NCBI RefSeq assembly: GCF_024199985.1 | Contig: NZ_JANARS010000006.1 | Span: forward strand, 310,001 to 374,000 | Length of the DNA: 64,000 nt | Direction of reading: 5' to 3' | Source: Nocardioides pinisoli | Lineage (GTDB): Bacteria > Actinomycetota > Actinomycetes > Propionibacteriales > Nocardioidaceae | Shown: positions 46,434 to 54,434 of the stretch, piece after piece | How the letters are laid out: each line of letters opens with the position of its first letter | Numbering within the stretch: the first letter of the stretch is position 1 | The notes under the pieces: model-generated | Seen by the model: only the letters and a program-made list of their open reading frames with translations | Told to the model about the DNA's origin: nothing | Database searches by the model: none | Position numbers and translations under genes: made by a program

Positions 46434-46731
46434 GCGGTGCGCGAGGAGGATTCCTGCCCGCCGGAAGCCGCTTGGGGCACCGCCGACCAGAGCGCGGCGT
46501 AGCCCGCACCCGGGAGCGGTGCGCGAGGAGGATTCCTGACCGCCGGAAGCCGCCTGGGGCACCGCTCACCTGCGCGTCGTACGCCGCCACACTGCCGAGC
46601 GGTGCGCGAGGAGGATTCCTGACCGCCGGAAGCCGCCTGGGGCACCGCTCACCTGCGCGTCGTACGCCGCCACACTGCCGGGCGGTGCGCGAGGAGGATT
46701 CCTGATCGCCGGAAGCCGCCTGGGGCACCGC
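46434..46731. repeat. Array of four 50-bp hairpin units in a 361-bp gene-free gap
   Basis: The units are 46434-46483, 46516-46565, 46599-46648 and 46682-46731, each exactly 50 bp with starts 82-83 bp apart. They begin GCGGTGCGCGAGGAGGATTC and end CTGGGGCACCGC, so GCGGTGC pairs with GCACCGC at the ends and AGGA/TCCT pairs inside. Linkers of 32-33 bp come in two types: linkers 2 and 3 are the same, while linker 1 and the sequence after unit 4 share CGACCAGAGCGCGGCG. The gap lies between convergent mscL and a small ORF. The rest of it (46399-46433, 46732-46759) shows nothing. Confidence 0.88.
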
Positions 46732-46759
46732 CGACCAGAGCGCGGCGGCGCGTCGCGCG

Positions 46760-46951
46760 TCAGCCGTGGTGGGGCGGCACCTGGTCGCGGTACCAGTCGT
46801 CGCCCTTGCCCGAGCGGTCCTCGCGCGGGTCGCGGTCGTCGCTCGTCTGGTCGGGCGTGCCCTCGCCGAACACGGCCGCCAGTCGGCGACGCCGCTTCCA
46901 CTCCGGCTCGCGCTCGTCGGGCCTGGCGTCCGGCTCGTCGTCGGGCGTCAC
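46760..46951 (-). CDS. Small acidic/basic protein of unknown function
   Basis: The 63-aa product is highly charged, with EWKRRRRLAAVFGEGTPDQT in the middle and GDDWYRDQVPPHHG at the end. Short actinobacterial proteins ending in a W-x-x-x-Q-x-PPHH-type motif are familiar near cell-wall genes. The GTG at 46951 starts 13 bp after the LCP stop on the same strand, so the two are probably co-transcribed. No function can be given. Confidence 0.6.
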   Translation of the reverse strand: MTPDDEPDARPDEREPEWKRRRRLAAVFGEGTPDQTSDDRDPREDRSGKGDDWYRDQVPPHHG

Positions 46952-46964
46952 GGTCGTGGGGCGC

Positions 46965-48239
46965 TCACGCGCAGACGCCGGGGACGGGCTCCGGCTCCGT
47001 GGTGGCCGGGGCGTCGGGCGTGGCCGTCTCGCTCGGCGAGGCCGTCTCGGACGGCGTTTCCGAGGGGGTCTCGGACGGGGTCTCCGACGGCGTCTCGCTC
47101 GGGGTGTCCGAGGGCGAGGGCGACGGCGACTGCGCCTCGGCGGAGGTCTTGGGGGGCTCGGCGGTGACGGCGTTGCCCGAGAGCAGCTCCGCCGGGAGCT
47201 CCTTGTCCTGGTTGATCAGCTTCCAGATCCGGTCGGCCTCCGGGGTCCAGAAGACCCGGCCGCTGAACTCCGAGTCCGTCGGGTAGTACTCCGTCGGCAG
47301 CGTCACGAACTGGATCTTGTCGAGGCCGACGCTCTGCAGCTGCATGGCGATCCGGCCCATGCGCGTCACCGAGTCGAGCTCGTCGTCGGTGGTGAGCGAG
47401 CGCGTCGCGGCGTCGAGGAAGCTGATGACCTTGTCCGGTCGCGTGAGCGTGCCGGCCGACTTGACCTCGCGCACCAGGGCGGCGATGAAGGTCTGCTGGC
47501 GGCGGATGCGCGAGATGTCGTTGCGCTGGGCCAGCTCGCCGACCGACCGCGCTCGGACGTAGTCGAGCGCCTCGTCGCCGGTGAGCACCGACGGGTCGCC
47601 GGCCGGGACGAAGATGCCGTGCTCGCGGTCCACGAGGTCCTCGGGCACGCAGACGGGCACGCCACCGACGGCGTCGACCATGTCGCCGAAGCCGTTGAAG
47701 TCGATCACGATGAAGTGGTCGACCGGCAGCTCGGCGTTCTCCTGCAGCTGGGCGACCGTGCACACCGGACCGCCGACGGTGTAGGCGGCGTTCCACATCA
47801 CGTCGGTCTCCGCGGGTGAGTCGCACCCCACCTCGGGACGGTCCACGATGGAGTCACGCGGGATCGAGACGGCGTACGCCCGGCTGCGGTCGGCGGAGAT
47901 GTGCACGAGGATGGTCGTGTCGGACCCGCCGCCACCCGACTCGCCGTCGATGCGGTTGCCCTCGCCCGAGCGCGTGTCGTCGCCCATCACCAGGATGTTG
48001 AGCGGCTCGCCGTTGCCCTTGTAGAGCTTGGCCGGGCGCTCGTCGCCGAGCTCGTCGAGCGAGATCCCCTCGATGTTGCCGTTGAGGTGGCGGATGAAGT
48101 AGACCGTGCCGAGCCCGGTGATGAGTGCCAGCACGACCGCGCTGATCAGGATGACGCGGCCGACCGTGTGCTTGCGCGCCGCCTTGCCCTTGCGCTTGGG
48201 CGCGCCCGTGGCAGCCTCGGGACGCGACTCTTCCGACAC
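46965..48239 (-). CDS. LytR-CpsA-Psr (LCP) family cell-wall glycopolymer ligase
   Basis: The 424-aa protein has a basic cytoplasmic start, a membrane helix (about residues 28-50) and an LCP domain: LNILVMGDDTRSG, SDTTILVHISADRSRAYAVS, IPRDSIV, VDHFIVIDFNGFGDMVDAVG and ISRIRRQQTFIAAL. LCP enzymes move glycopolymers such as teichoic acid or arabinogalactan from lipid carriers to peptidoglycan. The Arg/Asp set that binds the polyprenyl phosphate is present. Residues about 355-415 are a repetitive SETP-rich linker. The start is the GTG at 48239. Confidence 0.92.
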   Translation of the reverse strand: MSEESRPEAATGAPKRKGKAARKHTVGRVILISAVVLALITGLGTVYFIRHLNGNIEGISLDELGDERPAKLYKGNGEPLNILVMGDDTRSGEGNRIDGESGGGGSDTTILVHISADRSRAYAVSIPRDSIVDRPEVGCDSPAETDVMWNAAYTVGGPVCTVAQLQENAELPVDHFIVIDFNGFGDMVDAVGGVPVCVPEDLVDREHGIFVPAGDPSVLTGDEALDYVRARSVGELAQRNDISRIRRQQTFIAALVREVKSAGTLTRPDKVISFLDAATRSLTTDDELDSVTRMGRIAMQLQSVGLDKIQFVTLPTEYYPTDSEFSGRVFWTPEADRIWKLINQDKELPAELLSGNAVTAEPPKTSAEAQSPSPSPSDTPSETPSETPSETPSETPSETASPSETATPDAPATTEPEPVPGVCA

Positions 48240-48342
48240 GGGGTCACCTTCACTGGAGTGGGATACGGACCGGGACGGAATCTACTTCACTCCGGCAAGT
48301 ATGCCCTGCTCCGCAGCGCCGGTGCCGGCGCTCGCGATCCGG

Positions 48343-48717
48343 TCAGGCACGTCGCCTTGCCGCGAGCAGCCCGATGAACTCGTCGGCCATCTCGAGCTGA
48401 CGGGCGAGCCGCTTCCGCCGCTCTGCCGCCTCCTCCGACACGGCCGCGAGGCGACCGCGAGCGACCTGCGTGGCCGCTTCGTCGGACGACGGGTCGTCGA
48501 GCACCTCGAGATCGCCCATCACGGCCTTCATCTCGTCGATGCTGAACCCGAGCGGCTTCATGCGCCGGATGACGAGGATCTTGTCGACGTCGGACTCGGT
48601 GTAGAGCCGGAACCCCCCGTCCGTGCGACCCGAGGGCGTGAGGAGGCCGACCTCCTCCCAGTGACGCAGGCTCCGCAACGACAGCTCGGTGCGCGCGGCC
48701 ACCTCGCCGATGTGCAT
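48343..48717 (-). CDS. MerR-family transcriptional regulator
   Basis: The 124-aa protein starts MHIGEVAARTELSLRSLRHW, the MerR helix-turn-helix. It continues with the wing EVGLLTPSGRTDGGFRLYTE and a coiled-coil dimerisation helix (AAVSEEAAERRKRLARQLEM). No Cys cluster for metal sensing is present. The ATG at 48717 has GGAGGA 6 bp upstream and is preferred over an upstream frame. It is divergent from the SulP gene, and a MerR-type inverted repeat lies between them. Confidence 0.9.
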   Translation of the reverse strand: MHIGEVAARTELSLRSLRHWEEVGLLTPSGRTDGGFRLYTESDVDKILVIRRMKPLGFSIDEMKAVMGDLEVLDDPSSDEAATQVARGRLAAVSEEAAERRKRLARQLEMADEFIGLLAARRRA

Positions 48718-48778
48718 GACGGCTCCTCCGACGGCCTGCTCGCCCACGACCGCAGCCTCCTGCCCTTGGACTACAACT

Positions 48779-48798
48779 CTACCCTTACGTGAGGGTAG
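48779..48798. promoter_or_regulatory. MerR-type operator in the SulP promoter
   Basis: CTACCCT (48779-48785) and AGGGTAG (48792-48798) are perfect inverted arms around TACGTG. MerR proteins typically bind such repeats inside a promoter with a long spacer. TTGGAC at 48766-48771 could be the -35 element. The site decides the SulP start: an in-frame GTG at 48789 lies inside it and cannot be the true start. Confidence 0.65.
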
Positions 48799-48830
48799 GT
48801 TTCTTGCTCGTGCCTGCCACCGCCGACCCT

Positions 48831-50324
48831 ATGGCCCCCTCCGCGTCCGAGCCCACCGTGCGATCGGCGCTGCGGTCTCCCAAGGTGCTCCGCACGGAGG
48901 TGCTGGCCGGCCTGGTCGTTGCGCTGGCCCTGATCCCCGAGGCCATCTCCTTCTCCATCATCGCCGGGGTCGACCCACGCATCGGGCTCTTCGCGTCGTT
49001 CACGATGGCGGTCTCGATCGCCTTCCTCGGCGGCCGCCCGGCGATGATCTCGGCCGCGACCGGGGCGATCGCGCTGGTGGTCGCACCGGTGATGCGCGAC
49101 CACGGCTACGACCACCTCATCGCCACCGTGCTGCTCGGCGGCGTCATCCAGGTCGTGCTCGGCCTGGTGGGCATCGCCCGGCTGATGCGCTTCATCCCGC
49201 GCCAGGTCATGGTCGGCTTCGTCAACGCCCTGGCCATCTTGATCTTCCTCGCCCAGGTGCCCCACCTCGTCGACGTCCCGTGGCTGGTCCACCCGATGGT
49301 CGCCGTCGGCATCGCGATCATCGTGGGCTTCCCGCGACTCAACAAGGTGATCCCGTCGCCGCTCGTCGCGATCGTTGCGCTGACCGGCTTCGCCCTGCTG
49401 GCCGGCCTGTCGCTGCCCGACGTCGGCGACGAGGGCGAGCTGCCCGACAGCCTGCCGGCCCTGTTCCTCCCCGACGTGCCGTGGACGCTCGAGACGCTGC
49501 GCATCGTCGGCCCGTACGCCGTCGCGATGGCGCTCGTCGGCCTCCTCGAGTCGCTGCTCACCGCGAAGCTCGTCGACGACATCACCGACACCCACTCCGA
49601 CAAGACGCGTGAGGCGTGGGGTCAGGGAGCAGCCAACGTGGTCACCGGCTTCTTCGGCGGCATGGGCGGCTGCGCGATGATCGGACAGACGATGATCAAC
49701 GTGAAGGCGTCCGGCGCCCGAACCCGGATCTCCACGTTCCTCGCCGGCGTCTTCCTGCTCGTCCTGGTCGTCGGCTTCGGCGACGTCGTCGCGCTCATCC
49801 CGATGGCCGCACTGGTGGCCGTCATGGTCATGGTCTCGGTCGGCACGTTCGACTGGCACTCGATCCGGCCGTCGACGCTCCGTCGGATGCCGAGGTCGGA
49901 GACCACCGTCATGCTGGCCACCGTCGTCGTCACCGTGGTGACGCACAACCTCGCCATCGGCGTCGGGGTCGGAGTGCTGGTCGCCATGACCCTCTTCGCC
50001 CGGCGCGTCGCCCACCTCACCGAGACTCACCGCGACCTGGTCGCGAACCGGGACGGCACGACCAGCGCGGTCTACCGCGTGACCGGGGCGCTCTTCTTCG
50101 CCTCGAGCAACGACCTCTACACCCAGTTCGACTACGCCGCCGACCCCGACCACGTCGTCATCGACCTGTCGCAGTCCCACGTCTGGGACGCCTCCACCGT
50201 CGCCGCACTCGACGCCATCACGACGAAGTACGCCCGCAGGGGCACGTCGGTGGAGATCGTCGGCCTCAACCCGGCGAGCGCCGAACGCCACGAGCGGCTG
50301 TCCGGCTCGCTGCCGTCCCACTGA
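48831..50324 (+). CDS. SulP-family anion permease with C-terminal STAS domain
   Basis: The protein is about 497 aa, with 10-12 helices. SulP hallmarks include [40 protein letters not shown] and [21 protein letters not shown] short STAS domain ends the protein ([20 protein letters not shown]). SulP proteins carry sulfate, bicarbonate or other anions. The start is either the ATG at 48831 or the GTG at 48810; both clear the MerR operator. Control by the divergent MerR protein is likely. Confidence 0.88.
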   Translation: MAPSASEPTVRSALRSPKVLRTEVLAGLVVALALIPEAISFSIIAGVDPRIGLFASFTMAVSIAFLGGRPAMISAATGAIALVVAPVMRDHGYDHLIATVLLGGVIQVVLGLVGIARLMRFIPRQVMVGFVNALAILIFLAQVPHLVDVPWLVHPMVAVGIAIIVGFPRLNKVIPSPLVAIVALTGFALLAGLSLPDVGDEGELPDSLPALFLPDVPWTLETLRIVGPYAVAMALVGLLESLLTAKLVDDITDTHSDKTREAWGQGAANVVTGFFGGMGGCAMIGQTMINVKASGARTRISTFLAGVFLLVLVVGFGDVVALIPMAALVAVMVMVSVGTFDWHSIRPSTLRRMPRSETTVMLATVVVTVVTHNLAIGVGVGVLVAMTLFARRVAHLTETHRDLVANRDGTTSAVYRVTGALFFASSNDLYTQFDYAADPDHVVIDLSQSHVWDASTVAALDAITTKYARRGTSVEIVGLNPASAERHERLSGSLPSH

Positions 50325-50403
50325 CCGACGTGCTGATGCCCGACGGCGTACGACGTCGTGGCAGGATGCTTCCCGCCGCATCGCCACCGGTGACGTGGCA
50401 CCC

Positions 50404-50479
50404 GCCCCAGTAGCTCAGTGGATAGAGCAGCCGCCTCCTAAGCGAAAGGTCGCAAGTTCGACTCTTGCCTGGGGCACCA
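50404..50479 (+). tRNA. tRNA-Arg (anticodon CCT), weak anticodon stem
   Basis: The 76-nt gene has a perfect 7-bp acceptor (GCCCCAG/CTGGGGC), a D-arm GCTC/GAGC, a T-arm GCAAG/CTTGC with TTCGACT, and an encoded CCA. The loop CTCCTAA gives anticodon CCT, which reads AGG. The anticodon stem GCCGC/GCGAA forms only its three inner pairs; the outer two would be G-A and C-A mismatches. It may be functional but weakened, or drifting. Confidence 0.88.
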
Positions 50480-50572
50480 CGACCGACCTGCAGGTCAGCG
50501 CCCCGGCCGGACGCCGGTGCGGGCCGCACGGGTCGCCGGCCGGCTCACCAGAGCGAGCCGCCGAGACAGGGA

Positions 50573-50601
50573 AGCCCTCCGGGTCTCTGTCCCGGAGGGC
50601 T
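50573..50601. terminator. Hairpin between tRNA-Arg and the PRC-barrel gene
   Basis: AGCCCTCCGGG (50573-50583) and CCCGGAGGGCT (50591-50601) are perfect 11-bp arms with a 7-nt loop, followed by CTCTTCCCC. It can end the tRNA transcript and, from the other side, the PRC-barrel gene (stop at 50642). Confidence 0.78.
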
Positions 50602-50641
50602 CTCTTCCCCTGCTGCTCGTCGACCCCCATCGACGAGCGGG

Positions 50642-51052
50642 TCACCAACGCCCGTGCAGGAAGTAGGGCGCCTTGTAGTCGTCCTCCCAGAACGGCGTGT
50701 AGCCGAAGTAGCTGTAGACCGGCCGGTAGTCGACCGGTCCCGGAGGGGCCGGGTCGTAGTCGAAGCCCGAGTCCACGTGCAGGTCGCTGCGCTCGAGCTG
50801 GATGTGGCCCCGCACCTGCGAGATCGCGTCCACCGGTACGAGGCGGTGGCTCCCGCCCAGGCCGAGGATCCCACCGGAGGCCACGACGAGCAGGCGTGCA
50901 CGTCGTTCCTGGGGATCCACGAGGATGTCCTCGACCTCGCCCACACGGTGCTGACGCACGTCCATGACGGGCATCCCGCGCACGTCGTCGTGCTCGTCAG
51001 CCAGCATCAGGTCGCCGTCGCTCAGAGGCACGAGCTCGTGCGTGTCGTCCAT
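50642..51052 (-). CDS. PRC-barrel domain protein
   Basis: The 136-aa protein has a PRC-barrel: VRGMPVMDVRQHRVGEVEDI, DPQERRARLLVVASGGILGL and RLVPVDAISQVRGHIQLERS. It ends in an aromatic, acidic tail (DYRPVYSYFGYTPFWEDDY). PRC barrels occur in RimM, photosynthetic reaction centres and stress-linked soluble proteins; the last fits here. The ATG at 51052 has a GGGGGG site ahead and gives a compact protein. It is divergent from the response regulator. Confidence 0.83.
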   Translation of the reverse strand: MDDTHELVPLSDGDLMLADEHDDVRGMPVMDVRQHRVGEVEDILVDPQERRARLLVVASGGILGLGGSHRLVPVDAISQVRGHIQLERSDLHVDSGFDYDPAPPGPVDYRPVYSYFGYTPFWEDDYKAPYFLHGRW

Positions 51053-51195
51053 GGTCCCCCCTCGCAGATGCGCGTCGATCGACGTACCGAGAGCCTGCCG
51101 CGCGCACATGACGACGCCCTGATCGGTGCATTGCAGTTGCATGACAATGGACGGCGCGCTTCCGCAGCCGCGGCGTGGTCGGACACGATGGCCGG

Positions 51196-51930
51196 ATGGA
51201 CGGCATGACGCGGGTGCTCCTGCTCGAGGACGACCTCGGTCTCCGTATGTCGTTGCGGCTGGTGCTGGAGGACGACGGCTACGACGTGGCCGAGGCCGCG
51301 GATGCCGAGTCCGCGCTCGCGATCGTCGACGGGACGAGAGTCGACATCATGCTGGTCGACCTGATGCTGGGCGGCGTCGACGGCTTTACCTTCATCCGGC
51401 GCGCACGCCCGGTCAGCCAGGCGCCGATCGTCGTTGTCAGCGCCAGGGACGGCGTGCAGGACATCGTGGCTGCGCTCGAAGCCGGTGCCGACGACTACGT
51501 GACCAAGCCGTTCGACGTCGCCGAGGTGCAGGCACGGCTCCGTGCCATGCTCCGGCGTCCGGCCCTGGCGCCCGCCGCGGCCACCGGGGACACCACGGAC
51601 GTCCTTGCCACCGCGGAGGTGGTCGTCCTCGACGCCGTCGAAGGGCCACTCGTCTTCGACCGGGCGGCCGCGCACCTGCGTCGAGGCGACCGGGAGATCC
51701 ACCTGACGATGACCGAGTACAAGCTGCTGACCGTGCTGTCGGACAACCTCGGCCGCGTGCTGAGTCGCACCGCTCTGCTCGACCACGTGTGGGACCGCGG
51801 CTTCTTCGGGGACGAGCGCATCGTCGACGTGCACGTGCGTCGTCTGCGCAAGAAGCTCGAGATCGACCCGGGCGAGCCTCGCACCCTGGTGACCGTGCGG
51901 GGCCTCGGCTACCGCCTCGACGCACGGTGA
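51196..51930 (+). CDS. OmpR-family response regulator
   Basis: The 244-aa protein has a receiver domain (RVLLLEDDLGLRMSL, phospho-acceptor Asp in MLVDLMLGGVDG, Lys in VTKPFD), a linker of about 40 residues and a winged-helix output domain (LTMTEYKLLTVLSDNLGRVL, RIVDVHVRRLRKKLE, LVTVRGLGYRLD). Starts at 51196 and 51205 are both plausible. The kinase gene overlaps its stop by 4 bp. The regulator-kinase-GerMN order resembles mtrA-mtrB-lpqB. Confidence 0.92.
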   Translation: MDGMTRVLLLEDDLGLRMSLRLVLEDDGYDVAEAADAESALAIVDGTRVDIMLVDLMLGGVDGFTFIRRARPVSQAPIVVVSARDGVQDIVAALEAGADDYVTKPFDVAEVQARLRAMLRRPALAPAAATGDTTDVLATAEVVVLDAVEGPLVFDRAAAHLRRGDREIHLTMTEYKLLTVLSDNLGRVLSRTALLDHVWDRGFFGDERIVDVHVRRLRKKLEIDPGEPRTLVTVRGLGYRLDAR

Positions 51931-53303
51931 GGAGGACGCGAGCCCGCCCGGGACTCCGGTCGTCGGTCACGGCGGCCTTCGCGCTCGGTGCCCTGCTGGT
52001 CTCGGTGGCGCTCTCCGTGGGGACCTACGTGACCGCCCGACACCAGCTGCTCGAGCAACGCGAGCGGACGGCGTTGCGCCAGGCGTACGCCGACGCAGCC
52101 CTCGTGCGCGACGGCCTGTCCACCTCCGGGACCGAGGTGAGCGAGGCGCTGGGCGCAGTCACGCCGCTGTCCGGGTCGTCGATGTACGTGCAGCGAGACG
52201 GCCAGTGGTACTCCTCGAGCCTCGACCAGTCGGGCGAGACGCTCACCTCCGTGGTCCGTCCCATCGTCGCGGGCGGCGCGGTCGGTCTCGGGTGGACCGA
52301 CCGCACCGACCCCCATGCCGTGGTGGTGGGCATCCCGCTGCCGGCCGTGGACGCGACGTACTACGAGGTCGCGGTCGCGCAGGAGCTCGACGCCACGCTG
52401 CACACCCTGGCCCTGGCTCTGGCTGTCGGTGCAGCGGTCACCACGCTCGCGGGTGCCGCCCTCGGCCGCGTGGCCAGCCGCCGGGTGCTGTCGCCGTTGC
52501 GCGACGTCACCGCAGCTGCGACGGACATCGCTGCCGGAGACCTCGATCGGCGGTTGAGCGAGACCGACGACCCGGACCTCTCGGTCCTGGTCCGCTCCTT
52601 CAACCACATGGTCGCCGCGCTGCACGAGCGCATCGAACGCGACGCGCGGTTCGCCTCGGACGTGAGCCACGAGCTGCGCACGCCTCTGACCACCCTCACC
52701 ACCAGCCTCGCCCTCCTCGAGCGCGCACGCGACCTCAATCCGCAAGCCCAGCGCGCGGTCGCGCTGATGGCCGACGAGCTCGCTCGCTTCCGGCAGGCCC
52801 TCGAGGACCTGCTCGCCCTCGGCAGGCTCGAGGCCGGCATCGACGAGGCGGCACTCGTCCCCACGGACCTCGGCGAGCTGGTCCGGCACGCTCTCGTCCG
52901 TAGCGGGTGCTCCGACCAGGTGCTGGCCGGCGACAGCACCTATCGCCGCCAGGTGCTCGTCGACCGGTCGCAGATGGTGCGTGCCCTCGTCAACCTGGTC
53001 CGCAACGCTGAGATCCACGGCGGCGGCCTGGCGGAGGTCCGGCTCGATGCGACCGACACACACGTCGACATCACCATCAGCGACCGGGGTCCGGGGGTCC
53101 CGCCGGACGAACGCCAACGGATCTTCGAGAGGTTCGCCCGGGCCGGTGGCACCAAGACCGGCACCGGCAGCGGCCTCGGTCTCAGCATCGTGGCGGAGAC
53201 TGTGGGCAGGCACGGCGGCCAGGTGTGGTGCGACGGCAGGCCCGGCGGTGGCGCGGAGTTCGTGGTCCGCCTGCCCCTGTGGCGCGGCGAGGTCGTCTCG
53301 TGA
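51927..53303 (+). CDS. Two-component sensor histidine kinase
   Basis: The 458-aa kinase has a basic start, TM1 (about residues 14-35), an extracytoplasmic region to about 145 and TM2 (about 153-178). A HAMP segment follows (RVLSPLRDVTAAATDIAAGD). The His box is DVSHELRTPLTTL, and the ATP-binding motifs are LVRNAEIHGGG, DRGPGVPPDERQRIFERF and GTGSGLGLSIV. The GTG at 51927 overlaps the regulator stop (GTGA). The signal is unknown. Confidence 0.92.
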   Translation: MRRTRARPGLRSSVTAAFALGALLVSVALSVGTYVTARHQLLEQRERTALRQAYADAALVRDGLSTSGTEVSEALGAVTPLSGSSMYVQRDGQWYSSSLDQSGETLTSVVRPIVAGGAVGLGWTDRTDPHAVVVGIPLPAVDATYYEVAVAQELDATLHTLALALAVGAAVTTLAGAALGRVASRRVLSPLRDVTAAATDIAAGDLDRRLSETDDPDLSVLVRSFNHMVAALHERIERDARFASDVSHELRTPLTTLTTSLALLERARDLNPQAQRAVALMADELARFRQALEDLLALGRLEAGIDEAALVPTDLGELVRHALVRSGCSDQVLAGDSTYRRQVLVDRSQMVRALVNLVRNAEIHGGGLAEVRLDATDTHVDITISDRGPGVPPDERQRIFERFARAGGTKTGTGSGLGLSIVAETVGRHGGQVWCDGRPGGGAEFVVRLPLWRGEVVS

Positions 53304-54007
53304 ACCGCCGGTCGGGCGCAGGCGTGCCTCCAGCCCCGTCGTACGCCCGACGACTCGCGGCGGCGAGCGTCGTCGTCCTGGCTGCGGTCCTCGCAGCCTG
53401 CGGCCTGCCTGACGAGCAGCGCACAGAGATCGTGGACGACTCCTCCGTGCCGTACGACCTCCTCGACCCGGGCACCCCGACGCCCGACGACGCGGACGCC
53501 GGATCGGCCACACCACGGCAGACACCGGTCGTGTTCTGGCTCAGCCGGCACGACCTCCTCACTCCGTCGGACGTCGGTCTCACCTGCGACGAGACGCCCA
53601 CCGCCGTCGTGGACGCCGCGCTGTCGGCACTGGTCGCAGCTCCCAGCTCCTCGGAGCGCGACGCGGGACTGTCGTCTGCGATCCCGTCCAACGCCAGGTT
53701 GACCCTCCTGGACATCACCGGCGGCGTCGCCGAGGTCGACCTCGACCCGGTCACCATCGCCGACGCCGAACGGTTGCCGTTGGCCGTCGGTCAGGTCGTC
53801 CTGTCCGTGACCTCCGCCCCCGGGGTGGACGCGGTCAGGCTGGTCACGTCGGGGCAGCCTGTGGACCTCCCCTTGCCGAGCGGCGCGCTCGCGACGAGGG
53901 ACGTCACGCCCGAGGACTACGCCGCACTGCTCCCCGAACGTCTGGCGGACGGCGACGTCGTACGCACGATCGGGTGCTCCAGCCCGTCGGAGATGACAGA
54001 CCGATGA
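53300..54007 (+). CDS. GerMN-domain lipoprotein (LpqB-like)
   Basis: The 235-aa protein has a lipoprotein signal ending in the lipobox VLAAC (about residues 30-34) and a GerMN domain: TPVVFWLSRHDLLTPSDVGL, TAVVDAALSALVAAPSSSER, LTLLDITGGVAEVDLD and LAVGQVVLSVTSAPGVDAVR. LpqB of the MtrAB system carries the same domain and helps kinase sensing. The GTG at 53300 overlaps the kinase stop by 4 bp, so this is probably an accessory sensor for that kinase. It lacks the LpqB propeller part. Confidence 0.87.
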   Translation: MNRRSGAGVPPAPSYARRLAAASVVVLAAVLAACGLPDEQRTEIVDDSSVPYDLLDPGTPTPDDADAGSATPRQTPVVFWLSRHDLLTPSDVGLTCDETPTAVVDAALSALVAAPSSSERDAGLSSAIPSNARLTLLDITGGVAEVDLDPVTIADAERLPLAVGQVVLSVTSAPGVDAVRLVTSGQPVDLPLPSGALATRDVTPEDYAALLPERLADGDVVRTIGCSSPSEMTDR

Positions 54008-54136
54008 CGACGGGAGGTCCGCCACGTGACCGTCCGCGTCCAGGTCCGTCGAATTCCTTGCTCCGCTCGACCACGCCTGTCGTGATGGGAAGGCCAGCAG
54101 CACCACGCTGCCACGCCGAGAGCGACAGGAGGACAT

Positions 54137-54415
54137 ATGATCACCATGACCAGCAAGGCTCACCAGGTCGTCCGCCAGGTCACGTCCCATCCGCGGGTCG
54201 GACGTCTCTCCGGGCTCCGCATCGCCTCCCGGGGCAACGACACCGACACGCTGAGCGTCAAGACCGTCGCTGAACCGCACCCGGGCGATCGCGTCCTCGA
54301 GAGCGACGGCGCTCGGGTCTACCTCGACGAGGTGGCCGAGCCCCGCGTCGACGGACACGTCCTCGACGCCGTCACGGAGGACACCGGCCGGGTGCACTTC
54401 GTGGTGAGGCGATGA
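54137..54415 (+). CDS. IscA/HesB-fold protein lacking cysteines
   Basis: The 92-aa protein has the A-type carrier fold: TSKAHQVVRQVTSHPRVG, GLRIASRG, AEPHPGDRVLESDGARVYLD and LDAVTEDTGRVHFVV. No Cys is present, so it cannot hold an Fe-S cluster in the classical IscA manner. Cysteine-free versions of this fold occur in Actinobacteria and are uncharacterised. The ATG at 54137 has AGGAGG ideally placed upstream. It follows the GerMN gene after 129 bp. Confidence 0.8.
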   Translation: MITMTSKAHQVVRQVTSHPRVGRLSGLRIASRGNDTDTLSVKTVAEPHPGDRVLESDGARVYLDEVAEPRVDGHVLDAVTEDTGRVHFVVRR

Positions 54416-54434
54416 CGGCGTCGAGCGCGCGGGG

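Noticed and set aside
46434..46731. CRISPR array
   Set aside because: Periodicity of 82-83 bp with 32-33 bp linkers looks CRISPR-like, but linkers 2 and 3 are the same and linker 1 recurs after unit 4. There are no cas genes.
50404..50640. Integration site in tRNA-Arg(CCT)
   Set aside because: CCT tRNAs are common targets, but no duplicated 3' half or integrase was found downstream.
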